This document shows positions 26,268 to 35,661 of a stretch of 64,000 nt of DNA, one piece after another (the first letter of the stretch is position 1; the number at the start of each line of letters is the position of its first letter). The DNA is taken from NCBI GenBank assembly GCA_963741405.1, contig CAVUHX010000001.1, positions 62,001 through 126,000 on the forward strand. Direction: 5' to 3'. Position numbers and translations under genes: made by a program. This stretch comes from Roseiarcus sp963741405 (GTDB taxonomy: Bacteria; Pseudomonadota; Alphaproteobacteria; Rhizobiales; Beijerinckiaceae). The notes beneath the pieces were generated by a model. That model saw only the letters and a list, made by a program, of their open reading frames with translations. It did not search any database and had not been told where the DNA came from.

Positions 26268-26365
26268 AATGACCTCCTGTCTTCGTCTCGGCCGGCAACA
26301 GTCCGAACTGTCGTTGGATTCTTCCTCCCCCGCCCGATGCGCGTCGGTCTCGGGCCACGCTAGCC

Positions 26366-26830
26366 TCACAGCGCGCTTCTCCGTACGCTATCGAGGTCGG
26401 CCCGGCAGATTTCGCTGAACGCCAGAAGCGGATCGGGAACGGGACTCTTGGACAACGCTTCTTTCGCGAGTTGCCGGAGCTCGATGCTCGGATTCAGCGC
26501 GATCTCGACGATGGCTCGGAGCACCGCCTCCGCTCCACTCACGACATTCGTTGGGGCGAACAGCCTCATCCGGTTGACAAGCCCGATCAAGCGCTGCTCA
26601 TCGCCGTTCGGCGAGAACTCGTCGTGTATGAAGGCGTCGAGCAGAAAATTCGACGCGCTCATGACGAAATCGGCGTACACGGCCTCCCTCTTCGTCACCT
26701 CGCCCGCGATCCGCTGGAGGCGATTTTGGTAGCGCTGGGTGTAGATGGCGGCGGATAGCGAGGCGCCGCCTCCGATGAGCGCCCCCAGCAGTGCTGAAAC
26801 GGGGCTCAGGATGGCTGCATCGATGGTCAT
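26366..26830 (-). CDS. Hypothetical protein with N-terminal membrane segment
   Basis: A 154-residue protein beginning with one hydrophobic helix (ILSPVSALLGALIGGGASLSAAIY) and continuing as a soluble helical region (YQNRLQRIAGEVTKREAVYADFVMSASNFLLDAF). This layout resembles small membrane-tethered proteins of unknown role found in many proteobacteria. It overlaps the stop of the RND pump gene (ATGA), so it belongs to that transcript. Confidence 0.7.
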   Translation of the reverse strand: MTIDAAILSPVSALLGALIGGGASLSAAIYTQRYQNRLQRIAGEVTKREAVYADFVMSASNFLLDAFIHDEFSPNGDEQRLIGLVNRMRLFAPTNVVSGAEAVLRAIVEIALNPSIELRQLAKEALSKSPVPDPLLAFSEICRADLDSVRRSAL

Positions 26831-29800
26831 GCGTCCTCCAGTTGGCGGTCATGTTTCATCGCCTCGCTGTGTCCGAGGGGCTCATATTGCCCGGGATCCG
26901 TGTTCGGATCGGCGTCGGGATCAGGCCTCTTGATCCGGAACCAGGCGACATAGAGCGCCGGAAGGAAGACGAGGGTGAGAGCCGTCGCGCCCGCCAGGCC
27001 TCCCATGATCGCGTAGGCCATAGGACCCCAGAAGATGGTCGGCGCAATCGGGATCATGCCCAGGATCGCCGCAGAAGCGGTGAGCAGGATCGGGCGGACT
27101 CGGTGACTGGTGGCCTCGACGACTGCATCCCAGGGATGGAGTCCCTTCGCCTTGTCCGTCTCAATCTGGTTTATGAGGATCACCGAGTTGCGGGCGATCA
27201 TGCCGGTGAGCGCAAGTACGCCGAGGATCGCCACGAAACCAAGGGGCTTGTTCGCGAGGAGAAGCGCCGCGACGACGCCGATGACACCCATCGGAGCGAC
27301 GCTCATGACGAGGATCATGCTGCTGAAGCTCTGAAGCTGGACCATCAGCACCGTCAACATGATGACGAGCATCAAAGGCAGGACGGCGATGACCGAAGCC
27401 TGCGCCTTGTCGCTCTCCTCCACGCTTCCGCCGACGCTGACGTGGTACCCGCTCGGCAGTCTGGCGTTCAACGCCGCGATCTGCGGCTGGAGCGACTGCA
27501 CGACCGTTGCGGCCTGCGTGCCCGGCGCGAGGTCGGCCTGCACCGTCACGGTGGGCAGTCGGTCCCTGCGCCAGACGATGGGATATTCCTGGCCGTACTC
27601 GACCGAGGCGATCTGGGTCAGCGGAACGGTTTTCCCGTTCGGCAGCGGGACCTGAAGCGTCCGGATTGCCGACAGCGACATGCGCTGCCCGGCAGAGGAC
27701 CGGACGAGCACGTCGTCCAGCCAGATCCCGCTGCGCATCTCGGTGGCCGTGACGCCGGAGACGACCGCATTCACGGCCAGAGCCAATTCCTGCGAGCTTA
27801 GGCCGAGAAGTCGGGCCTGATCCTGGTCGACCCGTATCCTGATTGTTCGGCCAGGCTCCATCCAGTTGTAGTTGACGTTCGCGGCGCCGGGGGCCGAGCC
27901 GACAAGCTCAGCCACCCGGGAGGCGATCTTGCGCACCTCATCCGGCTCCCGCCCGCTCACCCGGTATTGGAGCGGCCATCCGACCGGCGGCCCGAGCTCC
28001 AGAGGGTAGACCCGACCGACAGCGTTCGGGAAATCAGCCGCAAGCGCTCGCTCGAGCTTTGATTTCACGCGTTCGCGCTGCTCGAGTCCTTTAGTGACGA
28101 CTACGACCTGCGCGAAATAGTCGTTCGGGAGCTGCACGTTCAAGGGCAAGTAAAACCGGACGGCGCCCTGTCCGACATATGTGCTCGAATGATCGACGTC
28201 CTGATCGTCCTTCAAGAGCTTGTCCAGGCGTGCCGAGGCCTCCCTTGTCGCGTATATGGACGCGTTCTCGGGCAGCTGCAGGTCCACCAGGAGCTCGGGT
28301 CGGTCAGACGCTGGAAAGAATTGCTGCGGAACAACGCGCATTCCAAAGAGCGCCGCCGCGAACAGGGCGAGCGTCGCGGCGATGGTGACCCAGCGGGCTC
28401 GCATCGCGAGCGCGAGGAACGAGCGGAAGGCGCGCATGATCGGGCCGATCTCCTCGGCATGCGCCATCTTGGGCTTCTTGAGCACCCAGACGCCGAGCAT
28501 GGGCGTGAACAGGGCCGCGACGCACCACGACGCGATCAGCGCGATGGCGACGACGGCGAAAATCGAGAAAGTGTATTCGCCCGCGGCGCTGTGCGCGAAA
28601 CCGATGGGGACGAACGCCGCGATCGTAACCAGCGTGCCAGCGAGCCTCGGAAAGGCGGTCGAGCCATAGGCGAAAGTGGCGGCCTGCTCCTTCTCGTCGC
28701 CCCGTTCGAGCCGCGTGACCATCGACTCGATGGTGATCATGGCGTCGTCGACTAGGAGACCGAGGGCGATGATAAGGGCGCCGAGAGAAATTCTCTGGAG
28801 GTCGATTCCGAACGCCGACATGGTCACGAACACGACGGCGAGAACGAGCGGGATCGAGAGCGCCACGACAGCGCCGGCGCGCAGCCCGAGGGCGATGAGG
28901 CTGACGCCCAGGACGATGGCGATGGCTTCCCACAGCGCCTCCATGAAGTCGGCGACTGCGTGCTCCACGGTGGCGGGCTGGTCGGCGACGAGCGTCGGCT
29001 CGATGCCGACGGGCAGGTTCGCCTTGACCTCGGTCATGGCGTGCTCGACGTTACGCCCGAGCGCGAGGACATCACCGCCCTTCCGCATGGCGATGGCGAG
29101 CCCGATGCCTTGCTTTCCGTTGACGCGGAACATCGGTTGCGCCGGGTCCGCAGGGCCGCGCGTGACGCGCGCGATGTCGCCGAGACGGATCATCCGGCCG
29201 TTCGCGGCGAAGTTGACGGCCAGGATGTCCTTCTCCGACCGGAACGCCCCTGAGACGCGGACGAGTATTTTTTCGTCGCTGGTCTGCACCACGCCCTGTG
29301 GCGTTACGGCGTTCTGGGCGTTGAGGGCGGCGATCAGCGCGGCGCGGTCGATCCCGAGGCCAGCGAGCTGCTCGGTCGAGAACTCCACATAGACGCGCTC
29401 GTCCTGGGCCCCGAGGACGTCGATTTTCGAGATGTCCGGCAGCTCGAGGAGCTGCTTTCGGACGTCGTCCACAGTGTCCCTCAGCTCCCGATGGGTGAAC
29501 CCGTCGGCGGTGAAGCCGTAGACGATGCCGTAAGTGTCGCCGAACTCGTCGTTGAAGCCGGGCCCGACGACGCCTTGCGGCAGGGCGCTGCGGATGTCGC
29601 CGACCTTCTTGCGCACCTGATACCAGATGTCCGGCACCTGAGCTGCAGGCGTCGAATCCTTCAGATTGACGAAGACCGTGGCCTGGCCGGGGGTCGTGTA
29701 GCTCTTCAGGTAATCCAGGTTCGGCGTCTCCTCGAGCTTGCGCTCGAGGCGGTCCGTGATCTGCTGAAGCGTGTCGCTAACCGTGGCCCCGGGCCACCCG

Positions 29801-29955
29801 ACCTGCACGACCATGGTCTTGACTGTGAAGTCCGGATCCTCGCTGCGCCCGAGACGCAGGTACGATCCGATTCCCGCGACCACGATGACGAGCATAAAAT
29901 AGATCACGAGCGAACGATGCCGGATCGCCCATTCGGTGAGGTTGAAGCGGTTCAT
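26827..29955 (-). CDS. RND efflux transporter permease
   Basis: A 1042-residue inner-membrane pump. It begins LTEWAIRHRSLVIYFMLVIVVAGIGSYLRLGRSEDPDFTVKTM, the RND first helix and porter start; the proton-relay helix contains GALIIALGLLVDDAMITIE with the paired Asp; and it has 12 predicted helices in two halves. It exports drugs, solvents or other compounds with the adaptor encoded upstream and an outer membrane channel not present here. ATG 29955 overlaps the adaptor stop (ATGA). Confidence 0.93.
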   Translation of the reverse strand: MNRFNLTEWAIRHRSLVIYFMLVIVVAGIGSYLRLGRSEDPDFTVKTMVVQVGWPGATVSDTLQQITDRLERKLEETPNLDYLKSYTTPGQATVFVNLKDSTPAAQVPDIWYQVRKKVGDIRSALPQGVVGPGFNDEFGDTYGIVYGFTADGFTHRELRDTVDDVRKQLLELPDISKIDVLGAQDERVYVEFSTEQLAGLGIDRAALIAALNAQNAVTPQGVVQTSDEKILVRVSGAFRSEKDILAVNFAANGRMIRLGDIARVTRGPADPAQPMFRVNGKQGIGLAIAMRKGGDVLALGRNVEHAMTEVKANLPVGIEPTLVADQPATVEHAVADFMEALWEAIAIVLGVSLIALGLRAGAVVALSIPLVLAVVFVTMSAFGIDLQRISLGALIIALGLLVDDAMITIESMVTRLERGDEKEQAATFAYGSTAFPRLAGTLVTIAAFVPIGFAHSAAGEYTFSIFAVVAIALIASWCVAALFTPMLGVWVLKKPKMAHAEEIGPIMRAFRSFLALAMRARWVTIAATLALFAAALFGMRVVPQQFFPASDRPELLVDLQLPENASIYATREASARLDKLLKDDQDVDHSSTYVGQGAVRFYLPLNVQLPNDYFAQVVVVTKGLEQRERVKSKLERALAADFPNAVGRVYPLELGPPVGWPLQYRVSGREPDEVRKIASRVAELVGSAPGAANVNYNWMEPGRTIRIRVDQDQARLLGLSSQELALAVNAVVSGVTATEMRSGIWLDDVLVRSSAGQRMSLSAIRTLQVPLPNGKTVPLTQIASVEYGQEYPIVWRRDRLPTVTVQADLAPGTQAATVVQSLQPQIAALNARLPSGYHVSVGGSVEESDKAQASVIAVLPLMLVIMLTVLMVQLQSFSSMILVMSVAPMGVIGVVAALLLANKPLGFVAILGVLALTGMIARNSVILINQIETDKAKGLHPWDAVVEATSHRVRPILLTASAAILGMIPIAPTIFWGPMAYAIMGGLAGATALTLVFLPALYVAWFRIKRPDPDADPNTDPGQYEPLGHSEAMKHDRQLEDA

Positions 29956-31025
29956 GAGGCTGCTCCCAGGAGACGGACCATCTGGCCGGGGCGCAGCGTC
30001 TGCACGCCGGCGGTGACCACGATCTGGCCTGTCTCCAGGCCCCGGGAGATCGCGACAGAGGCCGGATCGTAACGCAGGATCTCCACTTTGCGCATGGACA
30101 CGGTGTGGCTCTGCGGATCGACCACCCACACCGCAGGGCGCCCATCCGTCTCGGTGAGCGCGCTAGCAGGGACCTCGACGCCGGGCGGCGCCGACAGCCG
30201 GATGCGGCCGGTGACCGTGGCGCCGAGCCGCATGGCCTCCGGCGGATCCGATATGCCGACCTTGACCTTAAACGTGCGGGTCGCGGCGTCGGCTTGCGGC
30301 GCAATCTCCCGCAGCCGGCCGGTCGCCTTCACCTGCGGATCGCTGCTAAGGGCGATCTCGACCTCCGGGTCGCGCGGACCGGATTGGATGAGCTGCTCCG
30401 GAACGTCGAAGACGGCGTCGCGTCCGCCCTCACGCGCGAGTTGCACGACCATCTGCCCCGCGTGGACCACTTCGCCCGGCTCCGCGCCGACCGCGGTCAC
30501 GGCGCTCGAGGCGTCCGCTGACAATGTCGAATAGCTCTGCTGTTCTCGCGCGGTCCGCAGCTGCGCCCGTGCAGAGTCGACCTGCGCCTCTGCGGTCAGG
30601 AGCTTCTGCTGGGCCTCGTCGAAATTGGCGCGAGGGGTCCAGCCGTCCTTCAGGAGTTGCTGCTGCCGCGAGAAGGTGAGGCGCGCCTGCGTCAGCGCCG
30701 CTTCGAGCGCCGCGAGATTGGCTTCCGCCGATCGCGCCGCATTGTCTTGGATCTGAGGATCGAGCCGGGCGACGACCTGGCCTGCCTTCAGCACGTCGCC
30801 CACATGGACCAGCCGCTCGATCATCCGTCCGTCGAGGCGAAAAGCGAGACTGACCTCGTCTTTCGCGCGAACCTGACCGGTGAGCGAGACGACCTCGCCT
30901 TCCACGCCACGCTCGACGGTGACCGTCCGAACGGGACGCGCCTCTGAAACAGGCGGAGACGCTTTGTCGCAGCCTGCGACAGTTGCGGCCATCAAGACCG
31001 CTGCTAGGATTCGAGACTTGAGCAT
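29952..31025 (-). CDS. RND efflux periplasmic adaptor (membrane fusion) lipoprotein
   Basis: A 357-residue adaptor. The N-terminus MLKSRILAAVLMAATVAGCDKA has a lipobox (VAGC), so it should be lipid-anchored. It has the lipoyl/barrel halves split by a coiled coil (NLAALEAALTQARLTFSRQQQLLKDG...AQVDSARAQLRTAREQQ), then GEVVHAGQMVVQLA and TDGRPAVWVVD. First gene of the efflux operon, divergent from the TetR gene and probably repressed by it. Confidence 0.92.
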   Translation of the reverse strand: MLKSRILAAVLMAATVAGCDKASPPVSEARPVRTVTVERGVEGEVVSLTGQVRAKDEVSLAFRLDGRMIERLVHVGDVLKAGQVVARLDPQIQDNAARSAEANLAALEAALTQARLTFSRQQQLLKDGWTPRANFDEAQQKLLTAEAQVDSARAQLRTAREQQSYSTLSADASSAVTAVGAEPGEVVHAGQMVVQLAREGGRDAVFDVPEQLIQSGPRDPEVEIALSSDPQVKATGRLREIAPQADAATRTFKVKVGISDPPEAMRLGATVTGRIRLSAPPGVEVPASALTETDGRPAVWVVDPQSHTVSMRKVEILRYDPASVAISRGLETGQIVVTAGVQTLRPGQMVRLLGAAS

Positions 31026-31114
31026 AGTCGGGCCCTCCGTGGGCGAGAGGTGACGGTTTGCCTGCAAGAGCGGGTCGGCGGGAGCGAGGTTGCCTGCGCG
31101 GCCGTATTGCATTA

Positions 31115-31139
31115 CATCGTGCAGGATACTACGATGCAC
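31115..31139 (+). promoter_or_regulatory. Putative TetR operator in the divergent efflux promoter
   Basis: Two nested inverted repeats lie between the adaptor gene and tetR: CATCGT-N10-ACGATG (31115-31136) and GTGCA-N11-TGCAC (31119-31139). The placement, 26 bases before the tetR ATG, is right for autoregulation and control of the divergent pump. Half-site sizes are modest; inference only. Confidence 0.45.
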
Positions 31140-31164
31140 TAATAGGTGCAAAAGGAATTTTGAG

Positions 31165-31827
31165 ATGGAGCTGCACAAGAATTCGAACGGAGTCCTGACA
31201 AAGGTCGCCCGCGGAGGGTCGAGAGACGCTATCGTCGAGGCCGCCGCTAGGCTGTTTCTGGAGCGCGGCTTCGGCGCCGTGAGCATGGACGAGCTGGCCG
31301 AGACCGCCGGCGTGGCCAGGCGGACCCTCTACAACCAGTTCGCAAGCAAGGAGGAAATCTTCCGGGAGATGCTCCTGAGGGTGTCACGCGACCTCGAAAA
31401 CGCGTTTCCGCCGGGCATCGAAACCCAGGGCAATGTCGAAGATGTGCTTCGCCTGGTCGCCCGCATGATTCTCGATCTCCACAAGAACCCGGAATACCTC
31501 GGGTTCCTCCGCATGGTCGTGGGTGACTCCCGGCAATTTCCATGGATCGCCGGAGAACTGGCGGCGGTCATGGACCCTTTAAATGATCGCCTTGCTCGAT
31601 ACCTCGCTCATCTGACCGCCATGGGCGTCCTGAACTGCCGAAACTCATTACTCGCGGCTCACCAGTTCATGGGAGCGCTCAACGAGTTCTCCCTGTGGCC
31701 CTGGATGATCGGTCGTGAAAGCCTTCCTGTGCCGGCTGAGGAAATCGTCGATGAGACAGTCCGAATGTTCTTGCGGCACTATCGGCGTCCGCAGCCGGGC
31801 GAGCGTGGTCCTGGGGGAGAAGTATGA
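31165..31827 (+). CDS. TetR/AcrR family repressor
   Basis: A 220-residue regulator. The helix-turn-helix is ARLFLERGFGAVSMDELAETAGVARRTLYNQFASKEEIFREML, a standard AcrR pattern, and the C-terminal ligand domain is of ordinary length (LGFLRMVVGDSRQFPWIAGELAAVMDPL). ATG 31165 has AAGGAATTTTGAG upstream; an upstream start at 31090 would cross the probable operator. Likely represses the divergent RND operon. Confidence 0.88.
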   Translation: MELHKNSNGVLTKVARGGSRDAIVEAAARLFLERGFGAVSMDELAETAGVARRTLYNQFASKEEIFREMLLRVSRDLENAFPPGIETQGNVEDVLRLVARMILDLHKNPEYLGFLRMVVGDSRQFPWIAGELAAVMDPLNDRLARYLAHLTAMGVLNCRNSLLAAHQFMGALNEFSLWPWMIGRESLPVPAEEIVDETVRMFLRHYRRPQPGERGPGGEV

Positions 31828-31891
31828 CGTAGCAAATCTGTCTGTGCGGTCACACGTGCGACCCCTGGAAGGCGCCGTGAGCAAGGTCATA

Positions 31892-32020
31892 ACGGCGAGT
31901 TCCTCCAAGGACGAGGCGGCGATCGATCACGGCGTCGAGCGTTTCGTCGCGCTCCTGCGCGACGTCCAGGCCATCGATGTCTCGCAGCTTGCGCCGGGTC
32001 CGCTGGGGCCGGCGCGATGA
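31892..32020 (+). pseudogene. C-terminal fragment of a creatininase gene, copy 2
   Basis: In frame to a stop at 32020 the text reads DEAAIDHGVERFVALLRD and ends LAPGPLGPAR, closely matching the end of the intact creatininase (GEAALDHGVERFVALLRD...LAAGPLGRHR). Nucleotide identity is very high over the first 75 bases, then falls. The first 230 codons are absent. As in the intact gene, the stop overlaps an ATG (ATGAGCG), but here that second frame ends after 14 codons. Confidence 0.7.
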
Positions 32021-32032
32021 GCGGCGCAGACG

Positions 32033-32055
32033 CCGGCTTCGCCGGTCCATTTTTT
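32033..32055 (+). terminator. Intrinsic terminator after tetR
   Basis: Stem CCGGC / GCCGG with a TTC loop, followed within 5 bases by six T residues that run into the stop codon of the convergent ABC permease gene. A textbook rho-independent shape for the plus strand. Confidence 0.65.
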
Positions 32056-33037
32056 ACTTAATTATACCGATTTTCTTGCGGTCGATCGTGACGAACACGG
32101 ACAGAATTAACACCAAGCCCTTCACGATGTTCTGGAAATACGGGTCGAGGCCGATGATGTTCATGCCGTTGGAAAGGATGGTGATGATGAGGGCGCCGAG
32201 AATCGTTCCCTGAATGCTGCCGACGCCGCCCGTGAGCGGCGTGCCCCCGACCACCACCGCCGCGATCGCATCGAGCTCGAGGCCTTCGCCGAGCTGGGCC
32301 GTGGCGGCCATGGAGCGTGCGGCCTGCAACAGACCGGCCATGCCGCAAAGAAGCCCGACAAGACCGAAGACGACAATTTTCACCCGCTCGACCTTGATGC
32401 CGGTGAGAAAGGCGATGCGCTCGCCGCCGCCAATGGCGCGGACCTCGCGACCGAATACGGTCAGGTTCAGCGCGACAGCCGCAATCGCGATGAGGGCGAT
32501 AGCGATCAAAGCGGAATGAGGGATGGAGTAGCTTCGGCCGGAATAGACGTCGAGGAAGGCCTCGTTCTCGATCGAGACCGGGGCGCCGCGTGTGAAATAG
32601 AGAACAATGCCGCGATAGACCACCATCGTTCCCAAGGTGACGATGAAGGATGGCACCTTGCCCTTGGCGACAATGGCTCCGTTCACCAGGCCAGCCAGCA
32701 GGCCCATGACGCAAGCCGGAACGATTGCAAGGACGCCGAGGCTTCCCGATGTTTGAGCGGCCACGAGCGCGGAGAGGGCGACGATGGCTCCCACCGACAA
32801 GTCGATCGAGCCCGCGATGATCACGAAGGTCATGCCCAGAGCGGCGACCAACAGCACCACCGCCTGCTGGGCGACGATCATCAGATTATTGAATTGAAGG
32901 AACCTCGACGAGGTGAATGAGAAGGCCGCCGCCAGAACCACGAGCAGCAGGATCGGAAAGAGCCGCCTCGCGTCTTCGCGAGTGAAGCGCCGGCCCGCCT
33001 CATCCGAAGGGGGAACGTGAACTTCCGCAGGCGTCAT
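32054..33037 (-). CDS. Ribose-type (CUT2) ABC transporter permease
   Basis: A 327-residue permease of the RbsC family with about 8-10 membrane helices. AGSIDLSVGAIVALSALVAAQ is the family signature after the first helices, and VVVGGTPLTGGVGSIQGTILGALIITILSNGMNIIGLDPYFQNIVKGLVLILSVF the C-terminal block. It imports a sugar or sugar-like compound with the ATPase and binding protein encoded upstream; gap to the ATPase gene is 10 bases. Confidence 0.9.
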   Translation of the reverse strand: MTPAEVHVPPSDEAGRRFTREDARRLFPILLLVVLAAAFSFTSSRFLQFNNLMIVAQQAVVLLVAALGMTFVIIAGSIDLSVGAIVALSALVAAQTSGSLGVLAIVPACVMGLLAGLVNGAIVAKGKVPSFIVTLGTMVVYRGIVLYFTRGAPVSIENEAFLDVYSGRSYSIPHSALIAIALIAIAAVALNLTVFGREVRAIGGGERIAFLTGIKVERVKIVVFGLVGLLCGMAGLLQAARSMAATAQLGEGLELDAIAAVVVGGTPLTGGVGSIQGTILGALIITILSNGMNIIGLDPYFQNIVKGLVLILSVFVTIDRKKIGIIK

Positions 33038-33047
33038 CGCAGGGACC

Positions 33048-34526
33048 TCATGTCATGTGCCGTATCAGAGCGTCTTCAGACGCTGCGGACGGGTCATCGA
33101 TCCGGGCGGTGACAACCCCCGCTCGCATCACCAGAATGCGGTCGCTCAGGCCGATGAGTTCGTTAAGGTCTTCGCTGACGAGGACTATAGCAAGTCCCTT
33201 CCCGGCGGATTCGCGTAGCGAGCGATAAATTTCCAGCCGCGCCCCTACGTCGACGCCGCGCGTCGGATTGTTGAGTAGCAGAATACGTGGATTGGCGGCT
33301 AGACATTTGCCCAGCAACAGTTTCTGAAGATTGCCGCCGCTGAGTGTGTTCGCAGGCGCATAGACCGACGACGTCCTGATATGGAGCCGGTCGATCAACT
33401 CCATCGCCTGCTCGCGGGCGCGGCGCCGGTCGAACCAAAGGCCACGGCGCGGCGGGCGCGCCATCACGAGGTTGTCGAGGACGCTCGCGCTGACGATAAG
33501 CCCCTCCGCGGAGCGGTCGGCGGGCAGATAGGCGACACCCTTGGCCCAGGCGTCGGACGGCGAGCGGACGGCGCCAAGCTCGGAGCCGATGCTGATCTCG
33601 CCGCCACTCGGCCGTTCGACCCCCGCAACCGTCTCAAGCAGCCGCTCGCCGCCGGCTCCTTTGAGACCGGCGACGCCCACGACCTCGCCCTGGCGCACCG
33701 TGACTGACAGAGGCGCCAGGCGACTTCCCGCGCTGACATTGGTGAGGGTGAGAGCCGGAGGGCCGTCCACAATTTGGACGCGCGGAGGGTAGATGCCCTT
33801 GGACATGTCGCGGCCGACCATTCGGCTCTGAATTTGTTCGCGATCCAGTTCGTCGGAGTCGAAGTCGCCGACCTTGTGGCCATCCTTGAGGATCGTGAGA
33901 CGGTCCGCGACCACGCCCACTTCGGCGAGGTGGTGCGACACGAAGGCGACAGCCAGACCCTGCGCCTTCAGCGCCCGCATCGCCTTCAGCACCATATCGA
34001 CCTCTCGATGATTGAGAAATGCGGTCAATTCGTCGAAGAAGATGGCCTGTGGACGGGTGGACAAAGCGCGGGCGATCTCGATGCATTTCCATTGTCCGAG
34101 ATCGAGGGAGGACAACGTTTGCCGCACGGAGATGTTCGCATCGAAACTGTCGAGAAGGTCCTGCGCCTCGCGCGCGAGCATCGTCCCGGTCAACAGGCCG
34201 CCTCGGCGGAAGCGTCGGAGTTGTCCCGCAAAAATGTTCTCCGCCACTGTCAGCGACGGGTTGATTGTGAGTTCCTGGAAGACGAGGCCGACGCCGCGCG
34301 CCACCGCCTCGCTGAGCGACTGCGGCCTGTAGGGCTCGCCGTCGATCGTGATGGCGCCGGCGTCCAGCCGTTCCACGCCGCCGAGAATCTTGAGCAAGGT
34401 CGATTTGCCGGCGCCGTTCTCGCCGACCAGCGCGTGAATTTCGCCTCCGCGGAGTGTGATGGACACGTCCACCAGCGCCTTCGTGCTGCCGAAGGCGCGC
34501 GAAATGTTCGATGCGACTATCTCCAC
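33048..34526 (-). CDS. Ribose-type ABC transporter ATPase (RbsA-like), with unusual motifs
   Basis: A 492-residue tandem ATPase. Domain 1 has Walker A GENGAGKST; its signature reads LSSLDLGQWKCIEIARAL in place of the usual LSxGQxQ, and Walker B reads FFDELTAF where LxLDEPT is expected. Domain 2 has the degenerate loop GLKGAGGERLLE normal for this family, a good signature LSGGNLQKLLLGK, but its Walker B is ILLLNNPTRGVDVGAR, with NN where DE is typical. So the catalytic acids of the second site are replaced, and both differ from canonical RbsA. The pump may use only one site or be impaired. Confidence 0.85.
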   Translation of the reverse strand: MEIVASNISRAFGSTKALVDVSITLRGGEIHALVGENGAGKSTLLKILGGVERLDAGAITIDGEPYRPQSLSEAVARGVGLVFQELTINPSLTVAENIFAGQLRRFRRGGLLTGTMLAREAQDLLDSFDANISVRQTLSSLDLGQWKCIEIARALSTRPQAIFFDELTAFLNHREVDMVLKAMRALKAQGLAVAFVSHHLAEVGVVADRLTILKDGHKVGDFDSDELDREQIQSRMVGRDMSKGIYPPRVQIVDGPPALTLTNVSAGSRLAPLSVTVRQGEVVGVAGLKGAGGERLLETVAGVERPSGGEISIGSELGAVRSPSDAWAKGVAYLPADRSAEGLIVSASVLDNLVMARPPRRGLWFDRRRAREQAMELIDRLHIRTSSVYAPANTLSGGNLQKLLLGKCLAANPRILLLNNPTRGVDVGARLEIYRSLRESAGKGLAIVLVSEDLNELIGLSDRILVMRAGVVTARIDDPSAASEDALIRHMT

Positions 34527-34590
34527 GGCGAAGCCTGAGGAACCGTGCGGCTCTGCGCCCGCAGCTTGGCCGCGGGCGCAGGAGCAGGTC

Positions 34591-35661
34591 CTACTTGCTA
34601 TACTTCAGCTCGAACGAGGCAGGCAGCGCGGCTGGCGTATAGAAGCGGGAATGCGCCTTGAAATCATAGGGAGGCACGCCGCCGGGGAAATCCGCCTCGA
34701 ACTGCGCGACCTTGTCCTGGGTAAGGGGCAGCAGCTTCAGCTTGACGTTGTCCTGATCCTTCGGGACGGGCTTGCCCTTGATGGCGTCGAAGAGCAACAC
34801 CTCCGCGAAGCCTCCCTGCAGCCAATGCCCGCCGATGTCGAACAGCAGATCGCCGTTCTTCACCGCTTGCACGTTCTCCTGGTTCAAGTCCATGGCGACG
34901 ACGACCACGTCTTTGCCCGGCTTTTTTCCCGCCGTCTTCAGCGCGGTCATCACGCCTGTCGCCGTGCCGCCGTTGGCCGCCCAGACGCCCTTGATGTCGG
35001 GATGCCCCTGATAGAGAGATTCGAACACCGTCTGCGATGTGTCGCGGACGAAGTTGCCATCGACCTCTCCAGCCACCACGACTTCCGGATGCTCCTTCAG
35101 CGCGTCCTGGAGGCCCTTGCGACGGTCGATCGCCACCGACGTGCCCGCGGTGCCGTTGACCACGCCGATCACCTTCTTGCCGCTGGCGTCCGGCGTCATG
35201 GCGGCAAACAGCGCCTCGGCCATCTGCTTGCCCGCATCCTCGTCGCTCGGACCGACGAAGGCCAGGTAGTTCGGGAAGCGCGACGACTGGGGCGGGAAGT
35301 CCGCGTAGACGTCGGTGAGGATCACCGGGATGTCGGCGTCCTTCGCGAGAGTCAGCCCGCGCGCCGCGGTCGCCCAGTAGGGCGTGAAGACGATGCCGTC
35401 GGCCCGACGGGCGACGAGGTCCTCGAGCGACTTCACCATTTGATCCGGCTTGTTGTCGGCGTTCAGCACGATGAGCTCGACGCCAAGATCGGCGGCGCCT
35501 TTCTTCATGAAGTCGACGTAGTTATTCCAGAATTGCGCGCTCAGCGTCGGCACGACAACACCGATCACCGGCTTGTCCTTGGACGCCATTGCGGGCGCCG
35601 CGCCCAGCAGGAGCGGCGCCGCCAGAGCCGCGAGAGTGATACCAAGACGTCGGGAAAACAT
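34591..35661 (-). CDS. Periplasmic sugar-binding protein, ribose type (SBP family 2)
   Basis: A 356-residue protein with a signal peptide (MFSRRLGITLAALAAPLLLGAAPAMA) and the type 1 periplasmic fold: KPVIGVVVPTLSAQFWNNYVDFMKKGAADLGVELIVLNADNKPD and VVNGTAGTSVAIDRRKGL, followed by GVWAANGGTATGVMTALKTAGKKPGKDVVVVAMD. ATG 35661 has GGAGGAA upstream. First gene of the importer; ligand unknown. Confidence 0.9.
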   Translation of the reverse strand: MFSRRLGITLAALAAPLLLGAAPAMASKDKPVIGVVVPTLSAQFWNNYVDFMKKGAADLGVELIVLNADNKPDQMVKSLEDLVARRADGIVFTPYWATAARGLTLAKDADIPVILTDVYADFPPQSSRFPNYLAFVGPSDEDAGKQMAEALFAAMTPDASGKKVIGVVNGTAGTSVAIDRRKGLQDALKEHPEVVVAGEVDGNFVRDTSQTVFESLYQGHPDIKGVWAANGGTATGVMTALKTAGKKPGKDVVVVAMDLNQENVQAVKNGDLLFDIGGHWLQGGFAEVLLFDAIKGKPVPKDQDNVKLKLLPLTQDKVAQFEADFPGGVPPYDFKAHSRFYTPAALPASFELKYSK

